Shown piece after piece: positions 51,923-60,078 of a stretch of DNA of 64,000 nt. The stretch comes from Amycolatopsis coloradensis (GTDB taxonomy: Bacteria; Actinomycetota; Actinomycetes; Mycobacteriales; Pseudonocardiaceae). Below the pieces are notes generated by a model. The model ran no database searches, was not told where the DNA came from, and saw nothing but the letters and a program-made list of their open reading frames with translations. Every line of letters begins with the position of its first letter. The stretch's first letter is position 1. The stretch covers positions 2,518,816 to 2,582,815 of the forward strand of contig NZ_CP150484.1 of NCBI RefSeq assembly GCF_037997115.1, in the 5' to 3' direction. The position numbers and the translations under genes were made by a program.

Positions 51923-53175
51923 GCCGCGCTACGTTCCTCGCTCGCGTCAGGAGACTTCAGATCGGCGCCGCGCGGCTGAACCGGCGCCGCGGGCTCGCCC
52001 GGCTTGCGGCCGAACCGGCGCATCATGGGTGTCTCCACGAAACGGAACAGGAGCCATCCACCGAGCAGGGTCATGGCGAACATGCCGAGCGAGAGCAGCA
52101 GGGCGCCCGCCAGGTCGTACTTCGGACCGCCCGTCACGGCCCGGAAGTAGAAGACCGTCACAGCCTGGCACATGTAGAAACCGAAGGAGATCTTCCCGAG
52201 GAACACCATGCGCTTGCCGCGGACAAGGGTTCGCGTTCCCCGCAGGTCCGCGTTGGCGAAGGCGGCCACCACGATACCGATCGGGGCGAGGGTGATCAGG
52301 TTGAGTGCCAGCTGCACCGGTACGAACAAGGTGGCGGCGTAGCCGACCGCCATGATCAGTGTCGCGACCAGCGGGCCGAGCCGGGCAGGCCACTGTCCCG
52401 TGATGACGATGCGAGCAAGGAACATGCCGAGCAGGAACTCGAAGATGCGCCCGACCGGGAAGAGATAGGCGAGCCAGTACTGCGTGTCGGACATGGGCAC
52501 CCCGGAACCGGCGGCCGGGCCGGGGATGAAGGTGGAGACGGCCAGCTGGTACAACCCGAGGCCGACGACCATCGCCGCCGCCCCGATCCACAACCCGCGT
52601 GAGGACAGCCGGAAGAGCGGCTTCACGAGGAAGGGGAAGGACAGGTAGAAGAGCAGCTCGGCGCACAGCGACCAGGCCGGCACGTTCATGGACTGGCTGA
52701 TCGTGTAGGTCGGGAACCACGACTGCACCAGGAAGAGGTTGGGCAGCCACACCTGCCAGCTGACGACGCCGCCGGCGAACAACAGCATCACCGCCGCCCA
52801 CATGACCAGGTGGTTGGGGAAGACCTTCACCAGCCTGCGGCGGATGAACGCTCGCGCCGACGTACCGGGCTTCGCTGACCAGGTGATCACGAATCCACTG
52901 AGTACGAAGAAAAAGGAGAGTCCGATGTAGCCGCTGTAGCCGAAGAACCAGTAAATCGACTCCGCGAGGCCGGTGTCGGCGAACGGACTGATCGCCGGCC
53001 AGCTGAAATCGAGCGGGTTGACCAGAACGGTGATGTGGAAGAGGAACGTCATAAGGGCGGCGACAAAACGTATCCCTGTCAACGAGTCCAGCGTCTTCGA
53101 CGGCTGTGTTGTCGCACTACCGGAGCCGGGGCTGACCGGCACAAGCCTCGCCCTGTCGCCGTTGCTGTCACTCAC
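51919..53175 (-). CDS. acyltransferase-3 family membrane protein (OafA/MdmB-like)
   Basis: A 418-residue protein with about ten TM helices. Conserved: LTGIRFVAALMTFLFHITVL (His), SFFFVLSGFVITWS, FIRRRLVKVFPNHL, NVPAWSLCAELLFYL. These enzymes O-acylate sugars, lipopolysaccharide or macrolides at the membrane. Transcribed ahead of the solute-binding homologue. A 14-bp palindrome lies 40 bases upstream. Confidence 0.9.
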   Translation of the reverse strand: MSDSNGDRARLVPVSPGSGSATTQPSKTLDSLTGIRFVAALMTFLFHITVLVNPLDFSWPAISPFADTGLAESIYWFFGYSGYIGLSFFFVLSGFVITWSAKPGTSARAFIRRRLVKVFPNHLVMWAAVMLLFAGGVVSWQVWLPNLFLVQSWFPTYTISQSMNVPAWSLCAELLFYLSFPFLVKPLFRLSSRGLWIGAAAMVVGLGLYQLAVSTFIPGPAAGSGVPMSDTQYWLAYLFPVGRIFEFLLGMFLARIVITGQWPARLGPLVATLIMAVGYAATLFVPVQLALNLITLAPIGIVVAAFANADLRGTRTLVRGKRMVFLGKISFGFYMCQAVTVFYFRAVTGGPKYDLAGALLLSLGMFAMTLLGGWLLFRFVETPMMRRFGRKPGEPAAPVQPRGADLKSPDASEERSAA

Positions 53176-53213
53176 GACCTACTCCTTCGCGCTGGTCGGC
53201 TGATTCTCTGGTG

Positions 53214-53227
53214 GAACCGTACGGTTC
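53214..53227. promoter_or_regulatory. palindrome upstream of the acyltransferase
   Basis: GAACCGTACGGTTC is a perfect 14-bp palindrome about 40 bases before the start of the minus-strand acyltransferase gene, and could be a repressor site. Confidence 0.4.
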
Positions 53228-53334
53228 GACGATCCGGATGGACGTCTCCGTGCTTGCGGCCATCGGGGTGGTGGGGCGGGAGTCGTTGGCGGGCAAGGAT
53301 TCGCGGATCCTCTTTGCCCGCGGTACCGCCTCGC

Positions 53335-54099
53335 TCACGCCGCCCGGTCCGCGGGGGCGGTCGTCCGCACGACGCCGGCCAGGGCGCGCAGCACCGTTTC
53401 CTTGTGCTGCCGGAAATAGAAGTGATCGCCGGGGAAACAGCGAACGCCGATCTCACCGGTCACGTGCCGTTGCCATGCGCGCAGCGCATCGGCGCCGATC
53501 GCGTCTTCGCTGCCGCCGAACACGGTCAGCGGCACGGGCAACGGGGTGTCGGCGCGCCATTCGTAGGTTTCCAGGATCTGGTAGTCGGCCCGAAGGTATC
53601 GGGCGACCCTGGTCTTCCGCTCGGGATCGGCCAGAACCTCGCTGGACAGGCCGCCGTGTCGCCTGCCCACCTCGTTGAGGAGGTCGTCTTCGGGCAGATG
53701 GTGGATGGACGGCTCGGTACGCGGTATCGAGGGTGCCGGGAAGCCGGAGACGATCAGGTGGTTCGGCAGCCCGCGCCCGGCGCGGCGCAGTTCCCTGGTG
53801 ACTTCGTAGGCCACCAGTGCGCCGAAGCTGTGTCCGAACATCGCGTACGGCGCGCCGGCCGGCATGATGCCGACCACCTCGGCGACCAGTTCGTCCATTC
53901 GCGTCAGTACGGGTTCGGAAAGGCGGGAACCGCGACCGGGCAGTTCGACGGCGCTGATCTCGACGTCGGGAAGAAGGCGTGACCAACGGACGAATTCCGC
54001 CGCGGCACCTCCGCCGTGCGGGAAACAGAACAGCCGTGGCCTGCCGGGCCGCGCTGGGCCCCGGATGAGCCATCGGCCGGTCGTGCGCGCGTTCATCAT
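53335..54099 (-). CDS. type II thioesterase (editing alpha/beta hydrolase)
   Basis: A 254-residue thioesterase: RLFCFPHGGGAAAEFVRW, MFGHSFGALVAYEVTRELR (nucleophile Ser), and GDHFYFRQHKETVL (catalytic His); Asp in the middle. Such enzymes free stalled polyketide or peptide synthases of wrong acyl groups. ATG 54099 follows GGAGG by six bases. Its presence suggests a synthase cluster in the genome nearby, not visible here. Confidence 0.9.
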   Translation of the reverse strand: MMNARTTGRWLIRGPARPGRPRLFCFPHGGGAAAEFVRWSRLLPDVEISAVELPGRGSRLSEPVLTRMDELVAEVVGIMPAGAPYAMFGHSFGALVAYEVTRELRRAGRGLPNHLIVSGFPAPSIPRTEPSIHHLPEDDLLNEVGRRHGGLSSEVLADPERKTRVARYLRADYQILETYEWRADTPLPVPLTVFGGSEDAIGADALRAWQRHVTGEIGVRCFPGDHFYFRQHKETVLRALAGVVRTTAPADRAA

Positions 54100-54427
54100 C
54101 GTTGGCCTCCTGCCCACTCGGCGGTCACAAGACGAGCTCGCGTCGCCGGTCGGTGCGTCCCGCGGATCGACGATGTCGACGGTGAACCGGGTGACATGTC
54201 CTTGCCGGCCAGCATGGTCGGTGGTGAGACACCGGACGCCTTCCGGCGTGCTCTGTGCTGAGCATGGCGTGAGGAAGGCTGCCGGCGGGCCGATACCGCA
54301 TGTGACGAGACGTGCTCGCTGTCGCGTCTGCGGGATAGTCGGCTCCGTCCACGTGAGCCGATGCCGGGTGTCCTCGAGCGACGCGCCCGCGGACGGACGT
54401 GATCCCACGACATCGGGAGTGATCTGC
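54100..54427. other. divergent promoter region
   Basis: About 330 bases between the thioesterase and the acyltransferase gene, transcribed apart. No gene is seen; GGGAG at 54416 serves GTG 54428. I see no strong operator. Confidence 0.45.
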
Positions 54428-55642
54428 GTGACTCAGGAATCGATCGAGGTGCGCGGGGGCGCGCGCCCGGCGCTGACGAGCCTCCGGTTCTTCGGCGCCT
54501 TGCTGGTTTTCATCACCCACGCCGCGTACCTGGCGCCGTTCGCGAGCGTTGCCCTCGCGGGCGGCTTCATCTTCATCGGCATCAATGCCGGGCACTTCGG
54601 TGTGTCGTTGTTCTTCGTGCTCAGCGGTTTCGTTCTCACTTGGTCGACCGGGGCGGGGGTCCGGTGGCGCGACTTCTACCGCCGACGCTTCATGAGGATC
54701 ATCCCGAGCCACCTCGTGGTGTTCGTCCCGGCGCTCGTCGTGACGTTGCTGGTCGCGGGGATCGGGCTCTTCCCGCTCCTGTTCAATTACCTGTTCCTGC
54801 TGCAGGCTTGGGTCTGGGACTTCGGTTTCGCGTCGCAATCCCCCAACCCCCCGACGTGGACGCTGGGGGTCGAGATCTTCTTCTACGCCCTGTTCCCGCT
54901 GTTCTACATGCTGGTGCGGCGGATCCGGCACAACCGAGTGTGGCACTGGTGGGTGGCCACCGGGCTGCTCGTCCTCGCCATCACGATCGTGGTCGGCGCG
55001 ATCCTCCCGAGCGGCCCGCCCAGCCCCGCCTTCCCCAGCGGCACCTGGCTGCAGCACAAGGCGCTCCTGTTCTTTCCCGTCACCCGGTTGCCCGACTTCG
55101 TGATCGGCATGCTCACCGCGCGCCTGGTGCAGGAGGGTCGGTTCTTGAAGATCGGTGTCGGGTGGGCGATGGCCTTCACCACGGTTGTCTACGTCGCCAC
55201 GCTTTTCCTGCCGCCCATCTACGGGTACTCGGGAATGTGGGCCTTCCCGGCGGCGCTGCTGATCGGCGCGGCGGCCACGCGCGACCCGCGCCGGCCGGGG
55301 TTGCTGGAGAGCCGCCCCGCCCTTTGGGCAGGCGAGACCACCTACGCGTTCTACCTGGTGCACCTGCCGTTGCTGTTGTTCGCGCTCTACGTGGCCGGGA
55401 ACGGGTCACTGGCCGGCGCGAAGATGGGCACGGTGCCGGGGATCCTCTTCCTGCTTGGCATGTTCGTCGTCTCGCTGCTCGTGGCCCGGCTGTTGTTCGT
55501 CACCGTCGAGCGGCCCGCGATGCGGCGCTGGGGGCGCTCGCGGCGCACCGGCCCCGGCCTGCGGCCCGTCACGGTGGGCGGCGAGGACACCGTGCGGTCC
55601 GACGACGGCGAGCCCGAACGCCCTGGGCGTGCCGCGGCCTGA
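54428..55642 (+). CDS. acyltransferase-3 family membrane protein
   Basis: A 404-residue relative of the protein at 51919, again with about ten TM helices: LTSLRFFGALLVFITHAAYL, SLFFVLSGFVLTWS, FYRRRFMRIIPSHL, PPTWTLGVEIFFYALFPL. A charged tail follows TM10. GTG 54428 fits a GGGAG site. Two such enzymes in one cluster suggest two acylations on the product. Confidence 0.88.
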   Translation: MTQESIEVRGGARPALTSLRFFGALLVFITHAAYLAPFASVALAGGFIFIGINAGHFGVSLFFVLSGFVLTWSTGAGVRWRDFYRRRFMRIIPSHLVVFVPALVVTLLVAGIGLFPLLFNYLFLLQAWVWDFGFASQSPNPPTWTLGVEIFFYALFPLFYMLVRRIRHNRVWHWWVATGLLVLAITIVVGAILPSGPPSPAFPSGTWLQHKALLFFPVTRLPDFVIGMLTARLVQEGRFLKIGVGWAMAFTTVVYVATLFLPPIYGYSGMWAFPAALLIGAAATRDPRRPGLLESRPALWAGETTYAFYLVHLPLLLFALYVAGNGSLAGAKMGTVPGILFLLGMFVVSLLVARLLFVTVERPAMRRWGRSRRTGPGLRPVTVGGEDTVRSDDGEPERPGRAAA

Positions 55643-55646
55643 CAGA

Positions 55647-55684
55647 CCGCTGCCCGGCGGGCGAAGAGGCCCGCCGGGCAGCGG
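55647..55684. terminator. strong hairpin after acyltransferase gene
   Basis: CCGCTGCCCGGCGGGC (55647-55662) pairs perfectly over 16 bp with 55669-55684 around GAAGAG. It begins five bases after the stop codon. Confidence 0.7.
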
Positions 55685-55805
55685 TACCGGCACCGTGACA
55701 TGGCGACACCGAGCCACCTCGATCCGTTCTCCGGCCCGGAGGCGGCAGTTCCGGGGCCGCAGTTCAGGAGACGAGCGAGAGCGGTAGCGGGCCGGACAAT
55801 GGACA

Positions 55806-55835
55806 GGCTCCGATCCGGCGGTCCGGATCGGAGCC
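55806..55835. terminator. second hairpin before the glycosyltransferase
   Basis: GGCTCCGATCCGG (55806-55818) pairs with CCGGATCGGAGCC (55823-55835) around four bases. It lies 63 bases before the glycosyltransferase start; it may be an extra terminator or a leader structure. Confidence 0.5.
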
Positions 55836-55898
55836 GTCAGCCCACATCGACCATCGCGAGATTCCGCGTCGGCACTCCTAGCACGGGGGTCTATACCC

Positions 55899-57083
55899 AT
55901 GCATGTCGCCATTGTCGTCCAACCAGCTCATGGTCACGTCAACCCGATGCTTCCGCTGGTCCCGGAGTTACTTTCTCGTGGCCACCGCGTCACTTACGCG
56001 ACGGGCCCGGAGTGCGTACCCGCGGTCACGGCCGCCGGTGCGAAGGTCATCACCATCCCGGCCCGGGTGCCCCCCATGTACTGGCCGGAGGGGGCGAACG
56101 ACGAACGTGTCGACGGGATGCTGAGCGCGCTGTCCACTGGCGTCGGGGAGAGCCTTCCGATCCTTTTGCGCGAGTTCACACAGGACCCGCCCGATGTGCT
56201 GTGCTACGACCTGACCACCGAGGTCGGGCGGATCCTGGCGAAGATTCTCGACGTGCCGTCGGCGGCGTTGGTGCCCCATTTCGCGTTCAACGAGGACCTC
56301 GGGATGCGTGACGCCATCGCGATCGAGGAGGATTGGAGTTCGCAGGACCCTGGGTGGCCGTGGCACCGCTACCTCGCGGCGATGGAGGAGATCGCGGCGA
56401 GGTATGGCGTGACGTGGAAGGACGACGCCCTCGACGGAACCGCGCCCGCTGATCTGAATCTTGTGCTGATTCCCAAGGATTTCCAGTACAAGGCCGAGAC
56501 GTTCGACGAGCGGTTCCAATTCATCGGGCCGCTGGACAACAGCCGGGTCCAGATCGGGCAGTGGGCGCCGAGGAACCCCGCCGCGGAATTGTTGTTCATT
56601 TCGTTCGGCACGTTGTTCAACAACAATCCTCAGTTCTACCGCACTTGTTTCGAAGCGTTCGGTGATCTCGATTGGGAGGTCGCGATGGCCGCGCACAAGC
56701 TGGATGTCGCCGAACTCGGTCCCATTCCATCGAACTTCGAGGTGCGTCCGCATTTCCCGCAGCTCGACGTCTTGCGAAATGCCTCGGCGGTCGTGTCGCA
56801 CACGGGGATCAAGACCCTTATGGATGCCACGACATGCGGCGTCCCGATGGTGATCGTGCCACCGGTGCCGATGTGCAAGCTGATCGCGCGGCGTGCCGAG
56901 GCTGTGGGCCTGGCCCGATGCCTCGACCCCGTCACCCTGGACGCCGAGACGCTGCGGAACGCCGTCGAACAGATCCCGCACGACGAGGAGATCCGTCTCG
57001 GTGTCAAGCGATACCAGCAGCTCATCGCCGACTGCGGTGGCGCGAAGGCGGGGGCGGACGCACTCGAGGCGTACCGAGGCTGA
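55899..57083 (+). CDS. MGT/GT1-family glycosyltransferase
   Basis: A 394-residue GT-B enzyme: HVAIVVQPAHGHVNPMLPLV (acceptor-side His), ISFGTLFNNNPQFYRTCFEA, and the donor signature VVSHTGIKTLMDATTCGVPM. The final donor motif, usually with Asp/Glu-Gln for the sugar, is here VPPVPMCKLIARRAE, so the sugar contact differs from OleD-type enzymes. It is followed by a sugar 3-dehydrase, so it may transfer a deoxysugar onto a natural product. Confidence 0.87.
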   Translation: MHVAIVVQPAHGHVNPMLPLVPELLSRGHRVTYATGPECVPAVTAAGAKVITIPARVPPMYWPEGANDERVDGMLSALSTGVGESLPILLREFTQDPPDVLCYDLTTEVGRILAKILDVPSAALVPHFAFNEDLGMRDAIAIEEDWSSQDPGWPWHRYLAAMEEIAARYGVTWKDDALDGTAPADLNLVLIPKDFQYKAETFDERFQFIGPLDNSRVQIGQWAPRNPAAELLFISFGTLFNNNPQFYRTCFEAFGDLDWEVAMAAHKLDVAELGPIPSNFEVRPHFPQLDVLRNASAVVSHTGIKTLMDATTCGVPMVIVPPVPMCKLIARRAEAVGLARCLDPVTLDAETLRNAVEQIPHDEEIRLGVKRYQQLIADCGGAKAGADALEAYRG

Positions 57084-57126
57084 ACCGCGCTGCCAGCTGG
57101 CTGCCTGCCCGACCGGGAGGACGTTA

Positions 57127-58443
57127 ATGAGCGACCGCAAGGAAAAACTACTAGACGACGTGGCCAAGTACCACGCCGATGTCAGCACGTCCCGACCGTT
57201 CGTTCCGGGGCATACCGAGATCTGGCCCGCGGGCGCGGTGCTGGATGCCGCCGACCGCACCGCGCTGGTCGAGGCGGCTCTCGACCTGCGGATCGCGCAT
57301 GGGCGCTCGGCGCGGGAGTTCGAGTCGGCGTTCGCGCGCCGCATCGGGGTCCGCAAGGCGCTGCTGACCAACTCGGGGTCTTCGGCCAACCTGCTGGGGA
57401 TCACGGCCCTTACCTCGCCGTTGCTCGGAAAGCGTCGCCTGCGGCCGGGGGACGAGGTCATCACCGTCGCCGCCGGCTTCCCGACCACGGTGAACCCAGT
57501 GGTGCAGAACGGCTTGGTCCCGGTGTTCGTCGACGTCGACCTGAAGACTTACAACGCGACGGTGGAACAGGTGGCGGCGGCCATCGGTCCGCGGACGCGG
57601 GGGATCGCGCTGGCACATACGCTGGGCAACCCCTTCCCGGCCGCCGAGATCGCGTCGCTGGCCCGTGAGCACGACCTGTTCCTGCTCGAGGACAACTGCG
57701 ACGCCGTCGGCTCGCTGTATGACGGCAAGCCGACGGGCACTTTCGGCGACCTCGCGACTACGAGCTTCTACCCCGCGCACCATCTCACGATGGGCGAGGG
57801 TGGCAGTGTGCTGACGTCCAGGCCCCTGCTCGCCAAGATCGTCGAGTCGCTGCGGGACTGGGGCCGCGACTGCTGGTGCGCGCCGGGCGCGAGCGACACC
57901 TGCTGCAAGCGATTCGTGCAGCAGAAGGGCACGTTGCCCGCCGGCTATGACCACAAGTACGTCTACTCCCACGTCGGTTTCAACCTCAAGTCCACCGATA
58001 TCCAGGCCGCGCTCGGTCTCTCCCAGCTCGACAAGCTCGACTGGTTCACCTCGGTCCGGCGGGAGAATTGGGCCCGGTTGCGGGCGGCGTTGGAGGGAAC
58101 GCCCTACCTGCTGCTGCCCTCGGCGACCCCTGGCAGCACCCCGAGTTGGTTCGGCTTCGTGCTCACCCTCACCGCGGACGCCCCCTTCGGCAGGCCGGAG
58201 CTGATCCGGTTCCTCGAGGAACGCAAGATCGGCACCCGTCACCTGTTCGCGGGCAACCTCACCCGGCACCCCGCCTACCAGGATGTGCGCTATCGCGTCG
58301 TCGGGGAGCTCACCAACAGCGACATCATCACCGAGCGCTCCTTCTGGGTCGGGGTCTACCCAGGGCTGACCGCCGAGATGATCGACTACATCGCCGCGTC
58401 GATCCGATCCTTCGCCGAGAACAGGGGCAGAGCCGTTGCCTGA
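57127..58443 (+). CDS. PMP/[2Fe-2S]-dependent sugar 3-dehydrase (E1/RfbH/SpnQ-like)
   Basis: A 438-residue DegT-fold enzyme of E1 type. The PLP Lys is replaced by His: FYPAHHLTMGEGG with His219. The iron-sulphur ligands are exactly spaced: Cys191-x57-Cys249-x1-Cys251-x7-Cys259 (CDAVG, then RDCWCAPG and DTCCKRF). These are the marks of CDP- or TDP-4-keto-6-deoxyhexose 3-dehydrases, which remove the 3-OH in 3,6-dideoxy sugars. A reductase partner (E3) is not in the window; SpnQ-type enzymes use general reductases. GGGAGG is seven bases before the ATG. Confidence 0.9.
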   Translation: MSDRKEKLLDDVAKYHADVSTSRPFVPGHTEIWPAGAVLDAADRTALVEAALDLRIAHGRSAREFESAFARRIGVRKALLTNSGSSANLLGITALTSPLLGKRRLRPGDEVITVAAGFPTTVNPVVQNGLVPVFVDVDLKTYNATVEQVAAAIGPRTRGIALAHTLGNPFPAAEIASLAREHDLFLLEDNCDAVGSLYDGKPTGTFGDLATTSFYPAHHLTMGEGGSVLTSRPLLAKIVESLRDWGRDCWCAPGASDTCCKRFVQQKGTLPAGYDHKYVYSHVGFNLKSTDIQAALGLSQLDKLDWFTSVRRENWARLRAALEGTPYLLLPSATPGSTPSWFGFVLTLTADAPFGRPELIRFLEERKIGTRHLFAGNLTRHPAYQDVRYRVVGELTNSDIITERSFWVGVYPGLTAEMIDYIAASIRSFAENRGRAVA

Positions 58444-58656
58444 GGTCCTCGTTCCTTCCGGCTGGTCCGCAACCTCGAAGTGGTGCGCGGGCTCGGCGCT
58501 GGAACACCATGAGTTCGGAACAAGGACAGCTCGATCCAGCGCTGGCCGGAGCATCGGGGTCTGCGCCAGGGGCCTCTGAAGCAGGATGACTGGCCGGAAA
58601 CGATCACTTACCGCTCGAGATCTTTCATCGAAGCCATTCGTATTAGGAGAACACTC

Positions 58657-60039
58657 GTGACGACAACCGGACCGCTTCCGTCCTGTTTGACCCCTGCCGA
58701 GCTCGAAGCACTCGACCGGCGCCACCTGATCCGCTCGATGCACCGCGGCGACATCGCCGACCGCGTCATCATCGTGCGTGGCAAGGGCTGCACGGTCTGG
58801 GACTCCGAAGGCAACGAACTGCTCGACGCGGCAGGTGGCGGCGTGTGGCACTCGCCGATCGGTCACGGCCGCGAAGACCTCGCCGAGGTCGCCGCGAAGC
58901 AGATGACCGAGCTGGAGTTCTTCACCAGCCTGCTCGAGTTCTCCAACGACAAGGCCATCATGCTCGCCGCGCGCCTCGCCGAGCTCGCCCCCGAGGGGAT
59001 CAACCGGGTCGCGTTCTCCAGCGGTGGCTCCGAAGCCGTCGAGACGGCGATCAAGTCCGCGCGCCTGTTCCACTTCCGCAGTGGCCGCCCCGAAAAGACG
59101 TGGATCCTTTCGCGACAGTACGCGTTCCACGGCGCGACCTACGGTGCGGGCACCGCGACCGGCTTTCCCCCGATGCAGTACGGCGTCGGGCCGAACCTGT
59201 CGAACTTCGAGCACCTCTCGCCCGCCACGACGTACCGCGGCCAGTTCCTGTACGGCGGCGAGAACGCGACTGACTTCCTTGTGCGCGAACTGGAGCAGAC
59301 GATCGAGCGCATCGGCGCCGACAACATCGCCGCCTTCATCGGTGAACCCATCATGGCCGGCGGCGGGGTGCTCGCGCCGCCGGAGGGCTACTGGCCGCGC
59401 GTGCGCGAAGTCCTTTCCAAGAACGGGATCCTGCTGATCGCCGACGAGGTCGTGACCGCGTTCGGCCGCACCGGCGCCTGGTTCGAGTCGGACCGGCTCG
59501 GGATGAAGCCGGACATGATCACCGCGGCGAAGGGAATCGCCGGCGGGTACGCCCCGCTCGGCGCGACCCTGATGACCGACGAGATCGCTGACGTCGTGAT
59601 CGGCGAGAGCGGCTTCTTCCACGGCTACACGTTCCAGGGTCACCCGGTCGCCTGCGCGCTGGGCCTGGCGACGCTGGAAATCATCGAGAAGGAGGGCCTG
59701 ATCCTCAAGGCCGACCTGATCGCGGACTGGCTGAAGGCCGGGCTGGCGCCGGTGAAGGACGTGCCGCTGGTCGGCGACCTCCGTGTCGAAGGGTCGCTCG
59801 CCTGCCTCGAACTCATCGCCGACCCGCAGACCACGCAGCCGGTCGAGTGGCAAGTCTGCGAGAAGGCGGCGTTCGAAATCCGCAAGCAGCACGGCGTGAT
59901 CGCGCGGCCTTACGGTCACAACCTCGTGCTCGCCCCGCCGCTCGTCATCAGCCAGGAGGAGACGGCCCGTGCGACGGCAGCGGTCGTCGACGTGGTGTCG
60001 CGGCTGTCCGCGGACGGCACCCTCGCACCCCGCCAGTAG
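58657..60039 (+). CDS. class III (omega) aminotransferase
   Basis: A 460-residue fold-type I transaminase: DAAGGGVWHSPIGHG, FSSGGSEAVETAIKSAR, QYAFHGATYGAGTAT, LLIADEVVTAFGRTG and the PLP Lys292 in TAAKGIAGGYAPLGA. The start is GTG 58657 after AGGAGA. It is followed by a GMC oxidoreductase 39 bases later, a pair that can turn an alcohol into an amine through an aldehyde, as in 6'-amination of aminoglycosides. Confidence 0.9.
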   Translation: MTTTGPLPSCLTPAELEALDRRHLIRSMHRGDIADRVIIVRGKGCTVWDSEGNELLDAAGGGVWHSPIGHGREDLAEVAAKQMTELEFFTSLLEFSNDKAIMLAARLAELAPEGINRVAFSSGGSEAVETAIKSARLFHFRSGRPEKTWILSRQYAFHGATYGAGTATGFPPMQYGVGPNLSNFEHLSPATTYRGQFLYGGENATDFLVRELEQTIERIGADNIAAFIGEPIMAGGGVLAPPEGYWPRVREVLSKNGILLIADEVVTAFGRTGAWFESDRLGMKPDMITAAKGIAGGYAPLGATLMTDEIADVVIGESGFFHGYTFQGHPVACALGLATLEIIEKEGLILKADLIADWLKAGLAPVKDVPLVGDLRVEGSLACLELIADPQTTQPVEWQVCEKAAFEIRKQHGVIARPYGHNLVLAPPLVISQEETARATAAVVDVVSRLSADGTLAPRQ

Positions 60040-60078
60040 CCCACTGTCCTTCGGCTGCCTGAATCAGGAGAACGAAGA

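Noticed and set aside
57151-59919. Minus-strand frame of 922 codons over the 3-dehydrase and aminotransferase
   Set aside because: Antisense shadow caused by third-position G/C bias; both plus-strand genes are certain.
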